DNA from: Prevotella sp.
GTDB taxonomy: Bacteria; Bacteroidota; Bacteroidia; Bacteroidales; Bacteroidaceae
Assembly (NCBI GenBank): GCA_016281055.1
Contig: JAEEHW010000127.1
Span: 1 to 37,740, forward strand
Direction: 5' to 3'
DNA: 37,740 nucleotides
Of this stretch, positions 24,773-33,685 are shown piece by piece; the first letter of the stretch is position 1; each line of letters starts with the position of its first letter. The notes under the pieces were generated by a model. The model did no database searches. It saw only the letters and a program-made list of their open reading frames with translations, and had not been told where the DNA came from. Position numbers and translations under genes: made by a program.

Positions 24773-26013
24773 CCGTTCTCATTAACGCTTACGCATGTTC
24801 GCCCAATATGGGAAGCGAACCTGGCATGGGGTGGAATTGGATATGTTCCATTGCCAGGCATTGTGAGGTGCATGTAATAACAGAGAGTGAGTTTCGTAAC
24901 GATATAGAACAAGCAGTAGAATGTCTTACATTCAAAGATAACTTGCATTTTCATTATAATCCTGTCAGCGAACACGTTCGACAGATGTGTTGGAACCAGG
25001 GTGACTGGCGTTTTTACTGGTATTATTGGCTATGGCAACGAAAAACAGCAGAAATAGCTCGCAGAATATGTAAAACACAAAAGATTGACATCCTTCACCA
25101 ACTTAACATGGTGGGATTTCGCGAACCAGGCTGTCTGCTTAAAATATCGAAGGAATTCAACATTCCATTAGTATGGGGTCCAATAGGTGGAATCAAGTTG
25201 TTCCCAATGGCATACGCCAGTGGTATAAGAATGAAATCATTCCAAGGTCTCAAGAATACCCTGAACATTCTGCAACTCATTCTTTATCCACGAGTAAGAC
25301 GAATGATGAAACATGCTGACGTACTCATCAGCGCCATACCCGACAGTCAACAGGCTATTAAGAAGTATTACGGAAGAGATTCCATACTGATACCTGAAAC
25401 TGGTTGCCATATTCTAAATGATAATGATGCAACAAACACTTCGCATCGATTCTTTAATAAAGAATTCAATGTAATATGGGTGGGAAAATTTGATTTCAGG
25501 AAAAGACTGGACATTGCAATTCATTCCATTGCACAGACCGGCAACAGCAATATAAGACTTCAAATATATGGCAATGGTAATGAACAACAAACTGCAGAGG
25601 CAAAGGCTCTCATAAAACAGCTAAAAATAGAAGACCAAGTACACCTCATGGGCAGTGTACCTACAAAGGATATTCATGTGGCCATGCGCCATGCCGACCT
25701 ATTTTTATTTACGTCTGTAAGCGAAGACACTTCCACCGTTGTACTTGAAGCCATCAGCAACCACTTGCCAGTGTTGTGCTTTAATTCCTGCGGAATGGCA
25801 GCTGTCATTGATGACAGTGTAGGTTGGAAGGTCGATCTGTCAACCCCAAAACAATCAGTAAAGGATTTTGCTAACCAACTTAATTATTTATACAACAATC
25901 GTGACGAACTGCTTAAGCGCTCACGCAACTGCGCAGAAAAAGCCTCATCCTTGTCATGGAACAGCAAGGGAGAGCAACTAATGGCAATTTACAAAGACAT
26001 TATATCATCATGA
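24769..26013 (+). CDS. Family 4 glycosyltransferase
   Basis: A 414-aa GT-B transferase; start chosen at 24769, where ATGA overlaps the previous stop, giving the typical N-terminus MTVLINAYACSPNMGSEPGM. Later blocks are HQLNMVGFREPGCL, VWGPIGGIKLFP, IWVGKFDFRKRLDIAI (residues ~232-247), VHLMGSVPTKDIHVAMRHAD and the donor-site SVSEDTSTVVLEAISNHLPV. The GSEPGMGW opening is common to GT4 enzymes of Bacteroidetes polysaccharide loci. The stop overlaps the glf start (ATGA at 26010). Confidence 0.9.
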   Translation: MTVLINAYACSPNMGSEPGMGWNWICSIARHCEVHVITESEFRNDIEQAVECLTFKDNLHFHYNPVSEHVRQMCWNQGDWRFYWYYWLWQRKTAEIARRICKTQKIDILHQLNMVGFREPGCLLKISKEFNIPLVWGPIGGIKLFPMAYASGIRMKSFQGLKNTLNILQLILYPRVRRMMKHADVLISAIPDSQQAIKKYYGRDSILIPETGCHILNDNDATNTSHRFFNKEFNVIWVGKFDFRKRLDIAIHSIAQTGNSNIRLQIYGNGNEQQTAEAKALIKQLKIEDQVHLMGSVPTKDIHVAMRHADLFLFTSVSEDTSTVVLEAISNHLPVLCFNSCGMAAVIDDSVGWKVDLSTPKQSVKDFANQLNYLYNNRDELLKRSRNCAEKASSLSWNSKGEQLMAIYKDIISS

Positions 26014-27155
26014 AGAAATACGATTACCTTATCGTTGGTTCCGGTTTATTTGGAGCCACTTTCGCCTATATGGCTCATAAGGCAGGCAAGCGTTGCCTCG
26101 TTATTGACAAACGACCGCAACTCGGCGGCAATATATTTTGCGAAAACACTGAAGGCATCAACGTTCATAAATACGGAGCACACATCTTTCATACTTCAAA
26201 CAAAGAGGTATGGCAGTTTGTCAATTCCATAGTGGAGTTCAACCGCTATACAAACTGTCCTGTTGCAAACTACAAAGGTGAACTGTATAACCTTCCGTTC
26301 AACATGAACACCTTCAACAGAATGTGGCCTGACGTACACACTCCTGATGAAGCACAGGCCCGCATCAATGAGCAAAAGGCTGAGGCTGTGGCAGCACTCG
26401 GCGGCCGCGAACCACAGAACCTTGAAGAACAGGCTCTGACACTTGTCGGAAAAGATATATTCAACAAACTCATTAAGGAATATACGGAGAAGCAGTGGGG
26501 GCGCAGATGCACCGAACTGCCTGCTTTCATCATCAAACGTCTGCCAGTGCGCATGGTGTTTGACAACAACTATTTCAACGACCGTTACCAAGGCATCCCT
26601 ATCGGTGGCTACAACAAACTCACCGAAGGACTGCTCAACGGAATTGAGTGCAAGGTGAATACCGATTTCTTCAACTCTGAATACAAGGACTGGCATCAAT
26701 ATGCAGACAAACTAGTTTACACTGGCGCCATTGACGAATATTTTGACTTCAAACTTGGAAAACTCGATTGGCGTACCGTTTCTTTCAAAACGCGAATAGA
26801 AAACACTGCCAACTACCAAGGCAACGCAGTGGTCAACTACACTTCTCACGACAAACCTTTCACACGAGTAATCGAGCACAAGCATTTTGAAATGTTCGGA
26901 CAAGAGGTGTACGACTGTCCCAAGACCGTAATCAGCGAGGAGTACTCTACAGAATATAAGGATGGCATGGAACAGTTCTATCCTGTCAACGACGACCGCA
27001 ACAATGCTCTTGCAGAAGAATACCGTAAGTTGGCAGAAAAGGAAACCAACGTCATCTTCGGCGGCAGGTTGGCACAGTATAAGTATTATGACATGGCACC
27101 AGTCATTGAACAAGCGCTCATCAGTGCTTCTACTGATATAAAAAACGAAAAATAA
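26010..27155 (+). CDS. glf: UDP-galactopyranose mutase
   Basis: A 381-aa flavoenzyme of normal family length converting UDP-galactopyranose to UDP-galactofuranose. The start is the ATG at 26010, overlapping the previous stop. Visible are the FAD-binding Rossmann motif VGSGLFGATFA (residues ~8-18), the GGNIFCE and GAHIFHTSNKEVW blocks, EYTEKQWGRRCTELP (~151-165), and the late TGAIDEYFDFKLGKLDWRT and FGGRLAQYKYYDM blocks. It acts in the cytosol and supplies UDP-Galf to a GlfT-like transferase such as that at 23115. Confidence 0.95.
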   Translation: MKKYDYLIVGSGLFGATFAYMAHKAGKRCLVIDKRPQLGGNIFCENTEGINVHKYGAHIFHTSNKEVWQFVNSIVEFNRYTNCPVANYKGELYNLPFNMNTFNRMWPDVHTPDEAQARINEQKAEAVAALGGREPQNLEEQALTLVGKDIFNKLIKEYTEKQWGRRCTELPAFIIKRLPVRMVFDNNYFNDRYQGIPIGGYNKLTEGLLNGIECKVNTDFFNSEYKDWHQYADKLVYTGAIDEYFDFKLGKLDWRTVSFKTRIENTANYQGNAVVNYTSHDKPFTRVIEHKHFEMFGQEVYDCPKTVISEEYSTEYKDGMEQFYPVNDDRNNALAEEYRKLAEKETNVIFGGRLAQYKYYDMAPVIEQALISASTDIKNEK

Positions 27156-27162
27156 AAACAAA

Positions 27163-27732
27163 TTGTTAGATTTCCTGATTAAACTTAGCCTGTTGCCCTC
27201 TTTCCTTTGGGATGCTCTATGGACACCAATATGGAAACGAAAGATGAAACACTGCGGTAAGGGAGTGTATCTGCGTTCCATGTCATCAGACATCAAGGGG
27301 CTGCACAACCTATCCATCGGTGACGGCACATCCATTCCGAAAGGCAGCACGATATACTGTACAGATGCGCCTTTGACAATTGGCCGCAAGGTAGTATTCG
27401 GACCGCGCCCCACAATCATCACTGGCGATCACCGCAGCGACATCATTGGAAAATTCATCATTGACGTATCACCCGAGGAGAAGCGCATGCCTGACGGAAG
27501 TAACCCATGGGATCAACCAGTAGTGATAGAAGACGACGTATGGTGTGGAGCAAATGTAACGATATTAAAGGGTGTTACCATCGGGCATGGCTCCATTGTG
27601 GCTGCCGGTGCAGTGGTTACACAGTCATTCCCCCCCTACTCTATCATTGGCGGTATTCCGGCACGACTACTCAAGATGCGTTTCACAGAAGAACAACAAG
27701 AGGAAAACGACAGATTGTTGTATGGCAAATAA
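27163..27732 (+). CDS. Hexapeptide-repeat acetyltransferase (left-handed beta-helix)
   Basis: A 189-aa protein probably O-acetylating a sugar of the repeat unit with acetyl-CoA. The C-terminal part has the hexapeptide helix (IEDDVWCGANVTILKGVTIG, then GSIVAAGAVVTQSFPPYSII, ~123-163) and the GGIPARLLKMRF end of the maltose/galactoside acetyltransferase group. The catalytic His is likely that of ITGDHRSD (~84-91). The start is uncertain: the frame opens at TTG 27163, 7 nt after glf, and this N-terminus looks family-like; the ATGs at 27212 and 27244 would shorten it. Its stop overlaps the next gene by 11 nt. Confidence 0.85.
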   Translation: MLDFLIKLSLLPSFLWDALWTPIWKRKMKHCGKGVYLRSMSSDIKGLHNLSIGDGTSIPKGSTIYCTDAPLTIGRKVVFGPRPTIITGDHRSDIIGKFIIDVSPEEKRMPDGSNPWDQPVVIEDDVWCGANVTILKGVTIGHGSIVAAGAVVTQSFPPYSIIGGIPARLLKMRFTEEQQEENDRLLYGK

Positions 27733-28762
27733 AAAAGTATTAATTGTCGGAAGTGCGCGTGAGTCATTTGGTGGTGTCAGCAGTACTATCAAGTTGATGG
27801 AGAGAATGCCAGTGTGGAAAGATTTCTCATGCCGCTGGCTCGGTACACAGATACAACGCAATTACCTATGGAAACTATGGTATGCCGTGAAGTCCAACTT
27901 CACGGCTTTTTTCATATTATGGCGATATGACATCATTCATTTCCATACTGTTCCAGACCGTATCTGCCTCATCATCCAACTGCCTATTTTCCTGCTTGCC
28001 CTCCTTTGGCACAAGCGCATCATCATGCACATACACATGGGCAATCAGTTACGCAACCATACACAAAACGCTCTGTTTCTATGGCATCTGCGACACGCAG
28101 ACCACATCATTCTGCTCGCAAAGAAATGGCGGCAGCTGTTTGAAGAGTCATACCCAAGCATAACAAAGCCCATATCCGTACTGTACAACTCATGCGAAAG
28201 CAGACCTCACTCTGATTATTCTAACCGTGACAAGACCATCCTCATGGCGGCATATTTCAACGACAACAAGGCTCCTGACGTACTGTTGAGAGCATGGAAA
28301 CGTATCAAAGAGAAGTATCCTGCCTGGCATATCTACATGCTCGGCAACGGTGAAGTGGAACGCTTCCGGCAGATGGTTGTCGACATGGAACTTCAAGACT
28401 GCGTACACTTCACCGGCTACGTCACCGGCGAAGAAAAGGAACGTTTCTTTAGCCGTGCCTCCATACTTGCCATGTGTTCCTACGAGGAAGGATTTCCCAT
28501 GGTCGTACTTGAAGCCTGGAGCTACGGCATTTCTGTCATAACCACTCCCGTAGGCGGACTGCCTGATGTCATTGAGGAAGGAAGAAACTGTGTCACATTC
28601 CCATTTGGCGACGACGAGACACTGGCCACAAACCTGTCTCATCTCATAGATGATGGCGAACACAGAAGACAGATGTCGGAATATAGCCAACATTTCGTCA
28701 AAGAACATTTCTCTGCCGAACACATCAACGAACAACTGCGTTGCATATATGAAAGACTTTAA
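27722..28762 (+). CDS. Family 4 glycosyltransferase
   Basis: A 346-aa GT-B transferase; the ATG at 27722 is chosen because it gives the usual N-terminus KKVLIVGSARESFGGVSSTI. Motifs: DIIHFHTVPDR (residues ~70-80), the donor-site part LMAAYFNDNKAPDVLLRAW (~174-192), VHFTGYVTGEEKERFFSRAS (~224-243) and YEEGFPMVVLEAWSYG (~249-264) with the paired glutamates of the E-x7-E motif. The next gene's ATG falls inside its last codons. Confidence 0.88.
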   Translation: MANKKVLIVGSARESFGGVSSTIKLMERMPVWKDFSCRWLGTQIQRNYLWKLWYAVKSNFTAFFILWRYDIIHFHTVPDRICLIIQLPIFLLALLWHKRIIMHIHMGNQLRNHTQNALFLWHLRHADHIILLAKKWRQLFEESYPSITKPISVLYNSCESRPHSDYSNRDKTILMAAYFNDNKAPDVLLRAWKRIKEKYPAWHIYMLGNGEVERFRQMVVDMELQDCVHFTGYVTGEEKERFFSRASILAMCSYEEGFPMVVLEAWSYGISVITTPVGGLPDVIEEGRNCVTFPFGDDETLATNLSHLIDDGEHRRQMSEYSQHFVKEHFSAEHINEQLRCIYERL

Positions 28763-29690
28763 CCGTCTCACCACCCGACTACGCCAGTTTGGCGGTTGGC
28801 GATTGCTGTGGCAATACGCCAGGATGGGTGTGCTGTGGACCGGCATAAAAGAGTTTTTCAAATGCCTGTACAACGGCAGGAGTGTCAAGAGCATCTATCC
28901 CATAATAACACAGAAGATTGACCGGAAACTGCTCGCCACCATAAAAACGCCAGAGACATATGCGATAACGCCCCAACTTGAACCAACATCCTCAAAACAG
29001 AAGATTTGGTTCTGCTGGCTACAAGGGTTTGACCATGCTCCAAAACTTGTCAAGGTATGCTGTATGTCACTGCGCAGGAATCTTCCTGATGCAGATGTTG
29101 TCATCATAGACAACAACAACTACAAACAATATGTCACTCTACCAGAATACATCCTCCAGAAATACGACATGGGAATAATCCCCCACCCTATGTTCAGCGA
29201 CCTGCTTCGACTGGAGTTGCTGCTGAAACACGGTGGTACATGGATAGACGCCTCTGTGCTGTGTACGAGCAACCTGCACTGGCAGGCCATACAGGCAAGC
29301 GAACTGTTCGTATTCCGCTATTTCCGTAACGGCAAGGTTGTAGGAATGGCCAACTGGTTTATCCATGCCAAAGCTGGCAATCCTCTGCTGCACATGGTCA
29401 GAGACATGCTTCATGCTTACTGGCACGAATATAACTGCGTTGTGGAGTATTACATTTTCCATTTGTTCTTCAACGAGGCAGCCAAGCGTTACCCTGAGTT
29501 CATGCACAGTATGCCGCGCGGCAATGCCTTTGCAAACATACAATTAGGCAACAGGCTGGCAATGGATTATGACGATGCGTGGTGGAAACAGCATACTTCA
29601 CAGGTAAGCTTCCACAAACTGAACTACCGCAAGGCTGACGAAGCAAGCCTAAACCCTCATTCCTTCTACAATCACATCATCAATACTTGA
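28749..29690 (+). CDS. Capsular polysaccharide synthesis protein (Caps_synth family glycosyltransferase)
   Basis: A 313-aa protein; start at ATG 28749, overlapping the previous gene by 14 nt. The motifs KIWFCWLQGFDHAPKLVKVC (residues ~84-103), VVIDNNNYKQYVTLPEYI and FSDLLRLELLLKHGGTWID (~147-165) are those of PF05704-type capsular synthesis proteins, which share the GT32-like DXD fold; here the metal site appears as GGTWIDASV. It probably adds a terminal or side-branch sugar. The stop overlaps the TTG start of the next gene (TTGA). Confidence 0.85.
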   Translation: MKDFNRLTTRLRQFGGWRLLWQYARMGVLWTGIKEFFKCLYNGRSVKSIYPIITQKIDRKLLATIKTPETYAITPQLEPTSSKQKIWFCWLQGFDHAPKLVKVCCMSLRRNLPDADVVIIDNNNYKQYVTLPEYILQKYDMGIIPHPMFSDLLRLELLLKHGGTWIDASVLCTSNLHWQAIQASELFVFRYFRNGKVVGMANWFIHAKAGNPLLHMVRDMLHAYWHEYNCVVEYYIFHLFFNEAAKRYPEFMHSMPRGNAFANIQLGNRLAMDYDDAWWKQHTSQVSFHKLNYRKADEASLNPHSFYNHIINT

Positions 29691-30862
29691 ACTTGTCTGA
29701 CATATACAACATATTCTTTGAACTGCTGCAGATAGCAGTAGGCAACAGTACGTCTCTGTCACGCGCACCATCTGCCGACGAATGGGAGCAGATATACGAA
29801 TTGTCCAAACAGCACACTCTTACCGGCATAGTCTTTGCCGCCGTCGAGTGTCTTCCGCAGGAACAGCTACCACCTCCGCGCCGCATCAGGCAGTGGGCGG
29901 TAAAGGCTGACCGTTTGCGCGAAAACAATCTTAAGATTTCAAAACAGACAGCAGACGTAGCATACTATTTCAGACAGAAGGGCTTTAATTGTATGATACT
30001 CAAAGGTCAGGGAAATATGTATTATTACCCCGACCGTCTGAAGGGACTGCGCACGCCGGGCGACATAGATGTGTGGGCCTTCGGACGTGAAGAACCAAAA
30101 GGGAATTGTGAGAAATGCCATGCGGACGACAACATTCATAAAGGGGATGTTCATGCGGTGATTGAGTTCTGCCAATCCATAAGGAAAGGTGAATACATTT
30201 ATTACCACAACCTCGATTTCCCAATACTGAAAGACACTGCCGTGGAGGTTCATTATCGTCCCAGTTGGCTATACTGTCCGTGGCACAACAGCAAGGTGCA
30301 ACGATGGTTTAAGGAATACAAGCGTAACGGCACCTTCATACCGTATGACGGATATACAATTCCCACTACGGAGTTCAACGTGGTTTTCCAACTGCTTCAC
30401 CTCTACAAACATATCTTTGAAGAAGGCATCGGACTGCGCCAGCTTCTTGATTACTACATGCTTCTAATAAGCGAAGAGCGAATCCCTGACAGCGAATACG
30501 CTCTGATCAAATCCTTCGGCCTCCAGAATTTCGCAGGGGCGGTGATGTATGTGCTGCAACGCGTGTTCTGCAATTCCAACGAACAGCAGGACTGGATGCT
30601 CTGTCCTCCCAACGGACACAGAGGAGATGAACTGCTGGCAGAGATAATGCAAAGTGGCAACTTCGGACAGCATGACAGCCGATATAACTGGGCAGAGGTG
30701 ACCAATGGTTCCATGCACTACCGTGGATTGCCATACGCCATGGCACGCCTGCGCCACAATATGCACTTCCTCTGGAGTTATCCGTCTGAGGTACTGTTTG
30801 AACCTCTGTTCCGTCTTTACAACAAACTGTGGTTGAAACTGCGTCTTTGGCGATTTGAATAA
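29687..30862 (+). CDS. Nucleotidyltransferase-fold protein (NTP_transf_5 family)
   Basis: A 391-aa protein with TTG as apparent start at 29687 (TTGA overlap with the previous stop); no nearby ATG would keep the family N-terminus IFFELLQIAVGN. The core CMILKGQGNMYYYPD (~102-116) and TPGDIDVWAFG (~122-132) is the G-x-G/DxDhW pattern of the uncharacterised nucleotidyltransferase family PF14907; VEVHYRPSW (~186-194) supplies a further acidic residue. Such genes often end polysaccharide loci in Bacteroidetes, but their substrate is unknown. It closes the capsule run; the next gene has its own -7 element. Confidence 0.8.
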   Translation: MNLSDIYNIFFELLQIAVGNSTSLSRAPSADEWEQIYELSKQHTLTGIVFAAVECLPQEQLPPPRRIRQWAVKADRLRENNLKISKQTADVAYYFRQKGFNCMILKGQGNMYYYPDRLKGLRTPGDIDVWAFGREEPKGNCEKCHADDNIHKGDVHAVIEFCQSIRKGEYIYYHNLDFPILKDTAVEVHYRPSWLYCPWHNSKVQRWFKEYKRNGTFIPYDGYTIPTTEFNVVFQLLHLYKHIFEEGIGLRQLLDYYMLLISEERIPDSEYALIKSFGLQNFAGAVMYVLQRVFCNSNEQQDWMLCPPNGHRGDELLAEIMQSGNFGQHDSRYNWAEVTNGSMHYRGLPYAMARLRHNMHFLWSYPSEVLFEPLFRLYNKLWLKLRLWRFE

Positions 30863-30933
30863 GATTAGTCAAGATAGAAGAAATAAATACAAACTTTTTT
30901 GGAAAACTGCTACTATATCTCATTTTTTTTTAT

Positions 30934-30941
30934 TAACTTTG
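30934..30941 (+). promoter_or_regulatory. Probable -7 element for the phosphofructokinase gene
   Basis: TAACTTTG at 30934-30941, 53 nt before the ATG at 30995, matches TAnnTTTG. No good TTTG at the expected spacing; a long T run (30923-30930) lies just upstream. No terminator was found in 30863-30930. Confidence 0.55.
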
Positions 30942-30994
30942 CGTTCTAAATTATAAATCAATACATTAACAAATAAACTTAAACGAAGTCAAAA

Positions 30995-32638
30995 ATGGAA
31001 AAAAGCGCATTACAGATTGCTCGCGCCGCCTATCAGCCAAAGCTGCCTAAGGCACTGCGCGGTGCTTTAAAAGCAGTAGAAGGTGAACCTACACAGTCTG
31101 TGGCAGACCAGGAGGAAGTACAGAAGCTCTTCCCTAACACATACGGTATGCCATACCTGAAATTCGAACCAACAAAGGGTGAGGCCAACAACGTTGCCAT
31201 CAACGTGGGCGTAATCCTCTCTGGCGGTCAGGCTCCTGGCGGTCACAACGTCATCTCTGGTCTGTTTGACGGTATCAAGAAACTGAATCCAGAAAACAAA
31301 CTTTACGGCTTCATCCTCGGTCCTGGCGGTCTCGTTGACCACAACTACATGGAGCTGACCAAGGATATCATTGACGAATATCGCAACACCGGCGGTTTCG
31401 ACATCATCGGCTCTGGTCGTACAAAACTGGAGAAGAAGGATCAGTTTGACAAGGGTCTGGAGATTCTGAAGGCTCTCAACATCAAGGCGCTTGTCATCAT
31501 CGGTGGTGACGACTCTAACACCAACGCATGCGTACTCGCTGAGTACTACAAGGCTATCGGTGCCGGCGTACAGGTTATCGGCTGTCCTAAGACCATCGAC
31601 GGCGACCTGAAGAACTCCGAGATTGAGACTTCATTCGGTTTCGACACTGCAACAAAGGTGTATTCCGAGGTTATCGGCAACATCATGCGCGACTGTAACT
31701 CTGCAAAGAAATACTGGCACTTCATCAAACTCATGGGACGCTCTGCTTCTCACGTCACACTGGAGTGCGCACTGCAGACACACCCTAACATCACCCTCAT
31801 CGGTGAGGAGGTTGAGGCTAAGAACCAGACTCTTGACGACGTTGTAACATACATCGCCGATGCAGTGGCTGACCGTGCTACACGCGGTATGAACTACGGC
31901 GTGGTACTCGTACCAGAAGGTCTCATCGAGTTCATTCCTGCCATCAAGGCGCTCATCGCTGAGCTCAACGATATGCTGGCAGCAAACCAGAAGGACTTCG
32001 AAATGATTGCCGACAGCAAGAAGATTGCTTATGTTCAGTCACACCTCTCTGCTGAGAATGCAGCAATATTCCGCTCACTGCCAGAGTCAGTAAGCCGTCA
32101 GCTCGCTCTCGACCGCGACCCTCACGGCAACGTACAGGTATCACTCATCGACACCGAGCAGCTGCTCGCCGAGATGGTTGGTCGCAAACTGGATCAGTGG
32201 AAGAAGGACGGTCTGTATCACGGCAAGTTCGCTACACAGCACCATTTCTTCGGTTACGAGGGACGTTGCGCTGCTCCTTCTAACTTCGACGCTGACTACT
32301 GCTACTCTCTCGGCTTCAACGCTTCTATGCTGATTGCTGCCGGCAAGACTGGTTACATGTCATCAGTGAAGAACACCTCTAAGCCTGTTGACGAATGGAT
32401 AGCCGGTGGTATTCCTATCACCATGATGATGAACATGGAGAAGCGCAGCGGCGAGATGAAGCCTGTTATCAAGAAGGCTCTCGTTGAACTCGAAGGCAAG
32501 CCATACAAGTATTTCGTTGCTCACCGCACACAGTGGGCTCGCGACACTTGTTACATCTACCCAGGCCCAATACAGTATTTCGGTCCTACAGAGGTATGCG
32601 ACCAGCCTACCATAACACTGAAACTGGAGCACGAGTAA
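30995..32638 (+). CDS. pfp: Pyrophosphate--fructose-6-phosphate 1-phosphotransferase
   Basis: A 547-aa cytosolic enzyme of the long PPi-dependent phosphofructokinase group, phosphorylating fructose 6-phosphate reversibly with PPi in place of ATP. Visible motifs: LSGGQAPGGHNVI (residues ~75-87), VIIGGDDSNTNACVLAEYY (~167-185) with the Asp that marks PPi use, CPKTIDGDLKN (~197-207) with the catalytic Asp and PPi-associated Lys, and LMGRSASHVTLECALQTHPN (~245-264). Length is normal (~550). It is the main glycolytic PFK of many Bacteroidales. Codon use is strongly biased, as expected for a highly expressed gene. The next gene starts 4 nt after its stop. Confidence 0.95.
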   Translation: MEKSALQIARAAYQPKLPKALRGALKAVEGEPTQSVADQEEVQKLFPNTYGMPYLKFEPTKGEANNVAINVGVILSGGQAPGGHNVISGLFDGIKKLNPENKLYGFILGPGGLVDHNYMELTKDIIDEYRNTGGFDIIGSGRTKLEKKDQFDKGLEILKALNIKALVIIGGDDSNTNACVLAEYYKAIGAGVQVIGCPKTIDGDLKNSEIETSFGFDTATKVYSEVIGNIMRDCNSAKKYWHFIKLMGRSASHVTLECALQTHPNITLIGEEVEAKNQTLDDVVTYIADAVADRATRGMNYGVVLVPEGLIEFIPAIKALIAELNDMLAANQKDFEMIADSKKIAYVQSHLSAENAAIFRSLPESVSRQLALDRDPHGNVQVSLIDTEQLLAEMVGRKLDQWKKDGLYHGKFATQHHFFGYEGRCAAPSNFDADYCYSLGFNASMLIAAGKTGYMSSVKNTSKPVDEWIAGGIPITMMMNMEKRSGEMKPVIKKALVELEGKPYKYFVAHRTQWARDTCYIYPGPIQYFGPTEVCDQPTITLKLEHE

Positions 32639-32642
32639 GAAA

Positions 32643-33455
32643 TTGTCAAGACACAAGAGAAATAAGAAGAAATCCTCTCATCTGCTGGGCCACAAGGCTT
32701 GGTGGATGGGAGGAATTTTCGTTGCTCTCATCTATGTGGCAGCATTCTATTATTTCTTTGTCGGACCGACAGGTTTCAGATGGCATGCTCTGTATGGCGA
32801 CGTCAACTACCCCGAGGGGTTTGAGATTCAAGGCATCGACATAAGCCACTATCAAGGTTCTATCGACTGGGAACAGTTGCGCAATGCAATGATAGGCAAG
32901 GTTCCCGTGCGCTTCGTTATCATCAAAGCCACTGAGGGCGCAAGCCTCATCGACGAGAACTTCAAGGACAATTTCAAGAATGCACGCGAATATGGTTTCA
33001 TACGCGGTGCATACCATTTCTACAGCATCAGGTCAGAAGCACGCGAACAAGCGTATTTCTTCCTTGAGAAGGTAAAACTTGAAGAGGGCGACCTGCCGCC
33101 GGTACTCGACGTGGAACACAAACCGCAAGATCAGACCACAGAGGAGTTTCAGAAAGACATCCTGACCTGGCTGCACATAGTGGAAGACAGATACCACGTC
33201 AAGCCCATCATCTACACATATTACAAATTCAAACAACAATATCTGTCAGACAATCGCTTCGACGACTACCCCTACTGGATTGCACACTACTATGCCAGCA
33301 AACTGGCATATAAAGGTGAATGGAAATTCTGGCAGCACACCGATGCCGGACGTCTGCCAGGAATAAAAGGATACGTTGATTTCAATATCTACAACGGATC
33401 TTACTATGACCTGAAACAACTGACAATTAAGGACACAGAGGAGGAAGAAGAATAG
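32643..33455 (+). CDS. GH25 lysozyme-like protein, membrane-anchored
   Basis: A 270-aa protein of glycoside hydrolase family 25, which cleaves peptidoglycan N-acetylmuramyl linkages. The frame opens at TTG 32643; this start gives a basic N-terminus (SRHKRNKKKSSH) before a membrane helix (IFVALIYVAAFYYFFV, ~24-39), a sensible signal anchor, while ATG 32706 would lose the basic part. Catalytic features: FEIQGIDISHYQGSIDW (~60-76), VIIKATEGASL (~96-106) and the acidic pair in PPVLDVEHK (~150-158), then YWIAHYYASK. The C-terminus is acidic (DTEEEEE). Unusually it sits 4 nt behind a glycolytic gene and may be co-transcribed with it. Confidence 0.88.
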   Translation: MSRHKRNKKKSSHLLGHKAWWMGGIFVALIYVAAFYYFFVGPTGFRWHALYGDVNYPEGFEIQGIDISHYQGSIDWEQLRNAMIGKVPVRFVIIKATEGASLIDENFKDNFKNAREYGFIRGAYHFYSIRSEAREQAYFFLEKVKLEEGDLPPVLDVEHKPQDQTTEEFQKDILTWLHIVEDRYHVKPIIYTYYKFKQQYLSDNRFDDYPYWIAHYYASKLAYKGEWKFWQHTDAGRLPGIKGYVDFNIYNGSYYDLKQLTIKDTEEEEE

Positions 33456-33502
33456 ATTTATGTCAATTATTTGATATAAAGCAAAAGAAACGCAGCCATA
33501 TT

Positions 33503-33534
33503 TTTGGCCGTATGGAATAAAAGCAGTACCTTTG
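33503..33534 (+). promoter_or_regulatory. Promoter for the tRNA gene
   Basis: TTTG at 33503-33506, 20 nt spacer, TACCTTTG at 33527-33534: a good Bacteroidetes promoter, 31 nt upstream of the tRNA 5' end. Confidence 0.75.
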
Positions 33535-33565
33535 CACTCGCAAAATCGCAAATTACTATTTATAT

Positions 33566-33641
33566 CGCGGAGTGGAGCAGTTGGTAGCTCGCCAGGCTCA
33601 TAACCTGGAGGTCGTTCGTTCGAGTCGAGCCTCCGCAACCA
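33566..33641 (+). tRNA. tRNA-Met (CAT), probably initiator
   Basis: A 76-nt cloverleaf with encoded CCA. Acceptor arms CGCGGAG/CTCCGCA pair except for the first base, which is C1-A72, the unpaired position typical of initiator tRNA. D-stem GAGC/GCTC, anticodon stem CCAGG/CCTGG with loop CTCATAA (anticodon CAT), T-stem GTTCG/CGAGC with loop TTCGAGT. The three pairs before the loop are A-T, G-C, G-C, where the classic initiator has GGG/CCC, so initiator identity rests mainly on C1-A72. Confidence 0.9.
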
Positions 33642-33647
33642 AAGAGA

Positions 33648-33679
33648 AAAGCGCATCACATTCAAGTGATGCGCTTTTT
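33648..33679. terminator. Bidirectional terminator between tRNA and SDR gene
   Basis: AAAGCGCATCAC and GTGATGCGCTTT form a 12-bp stem around ATTCAA, with TTTTT on the plus-strand side and A-rich sequence at the other. It ends 7 nt before the minus-strand SDR stop, serving both genes. Confidence 0.9.
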
Positions 33680-33685
33680 CGTTTC

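Noticed and set aside
26712..27422. 236-aa minus-strand ORF overlapping glf and the acetyltransferase
   Set aside because: Antisense to two clearly coding plus-strand genes and without family resemblance.
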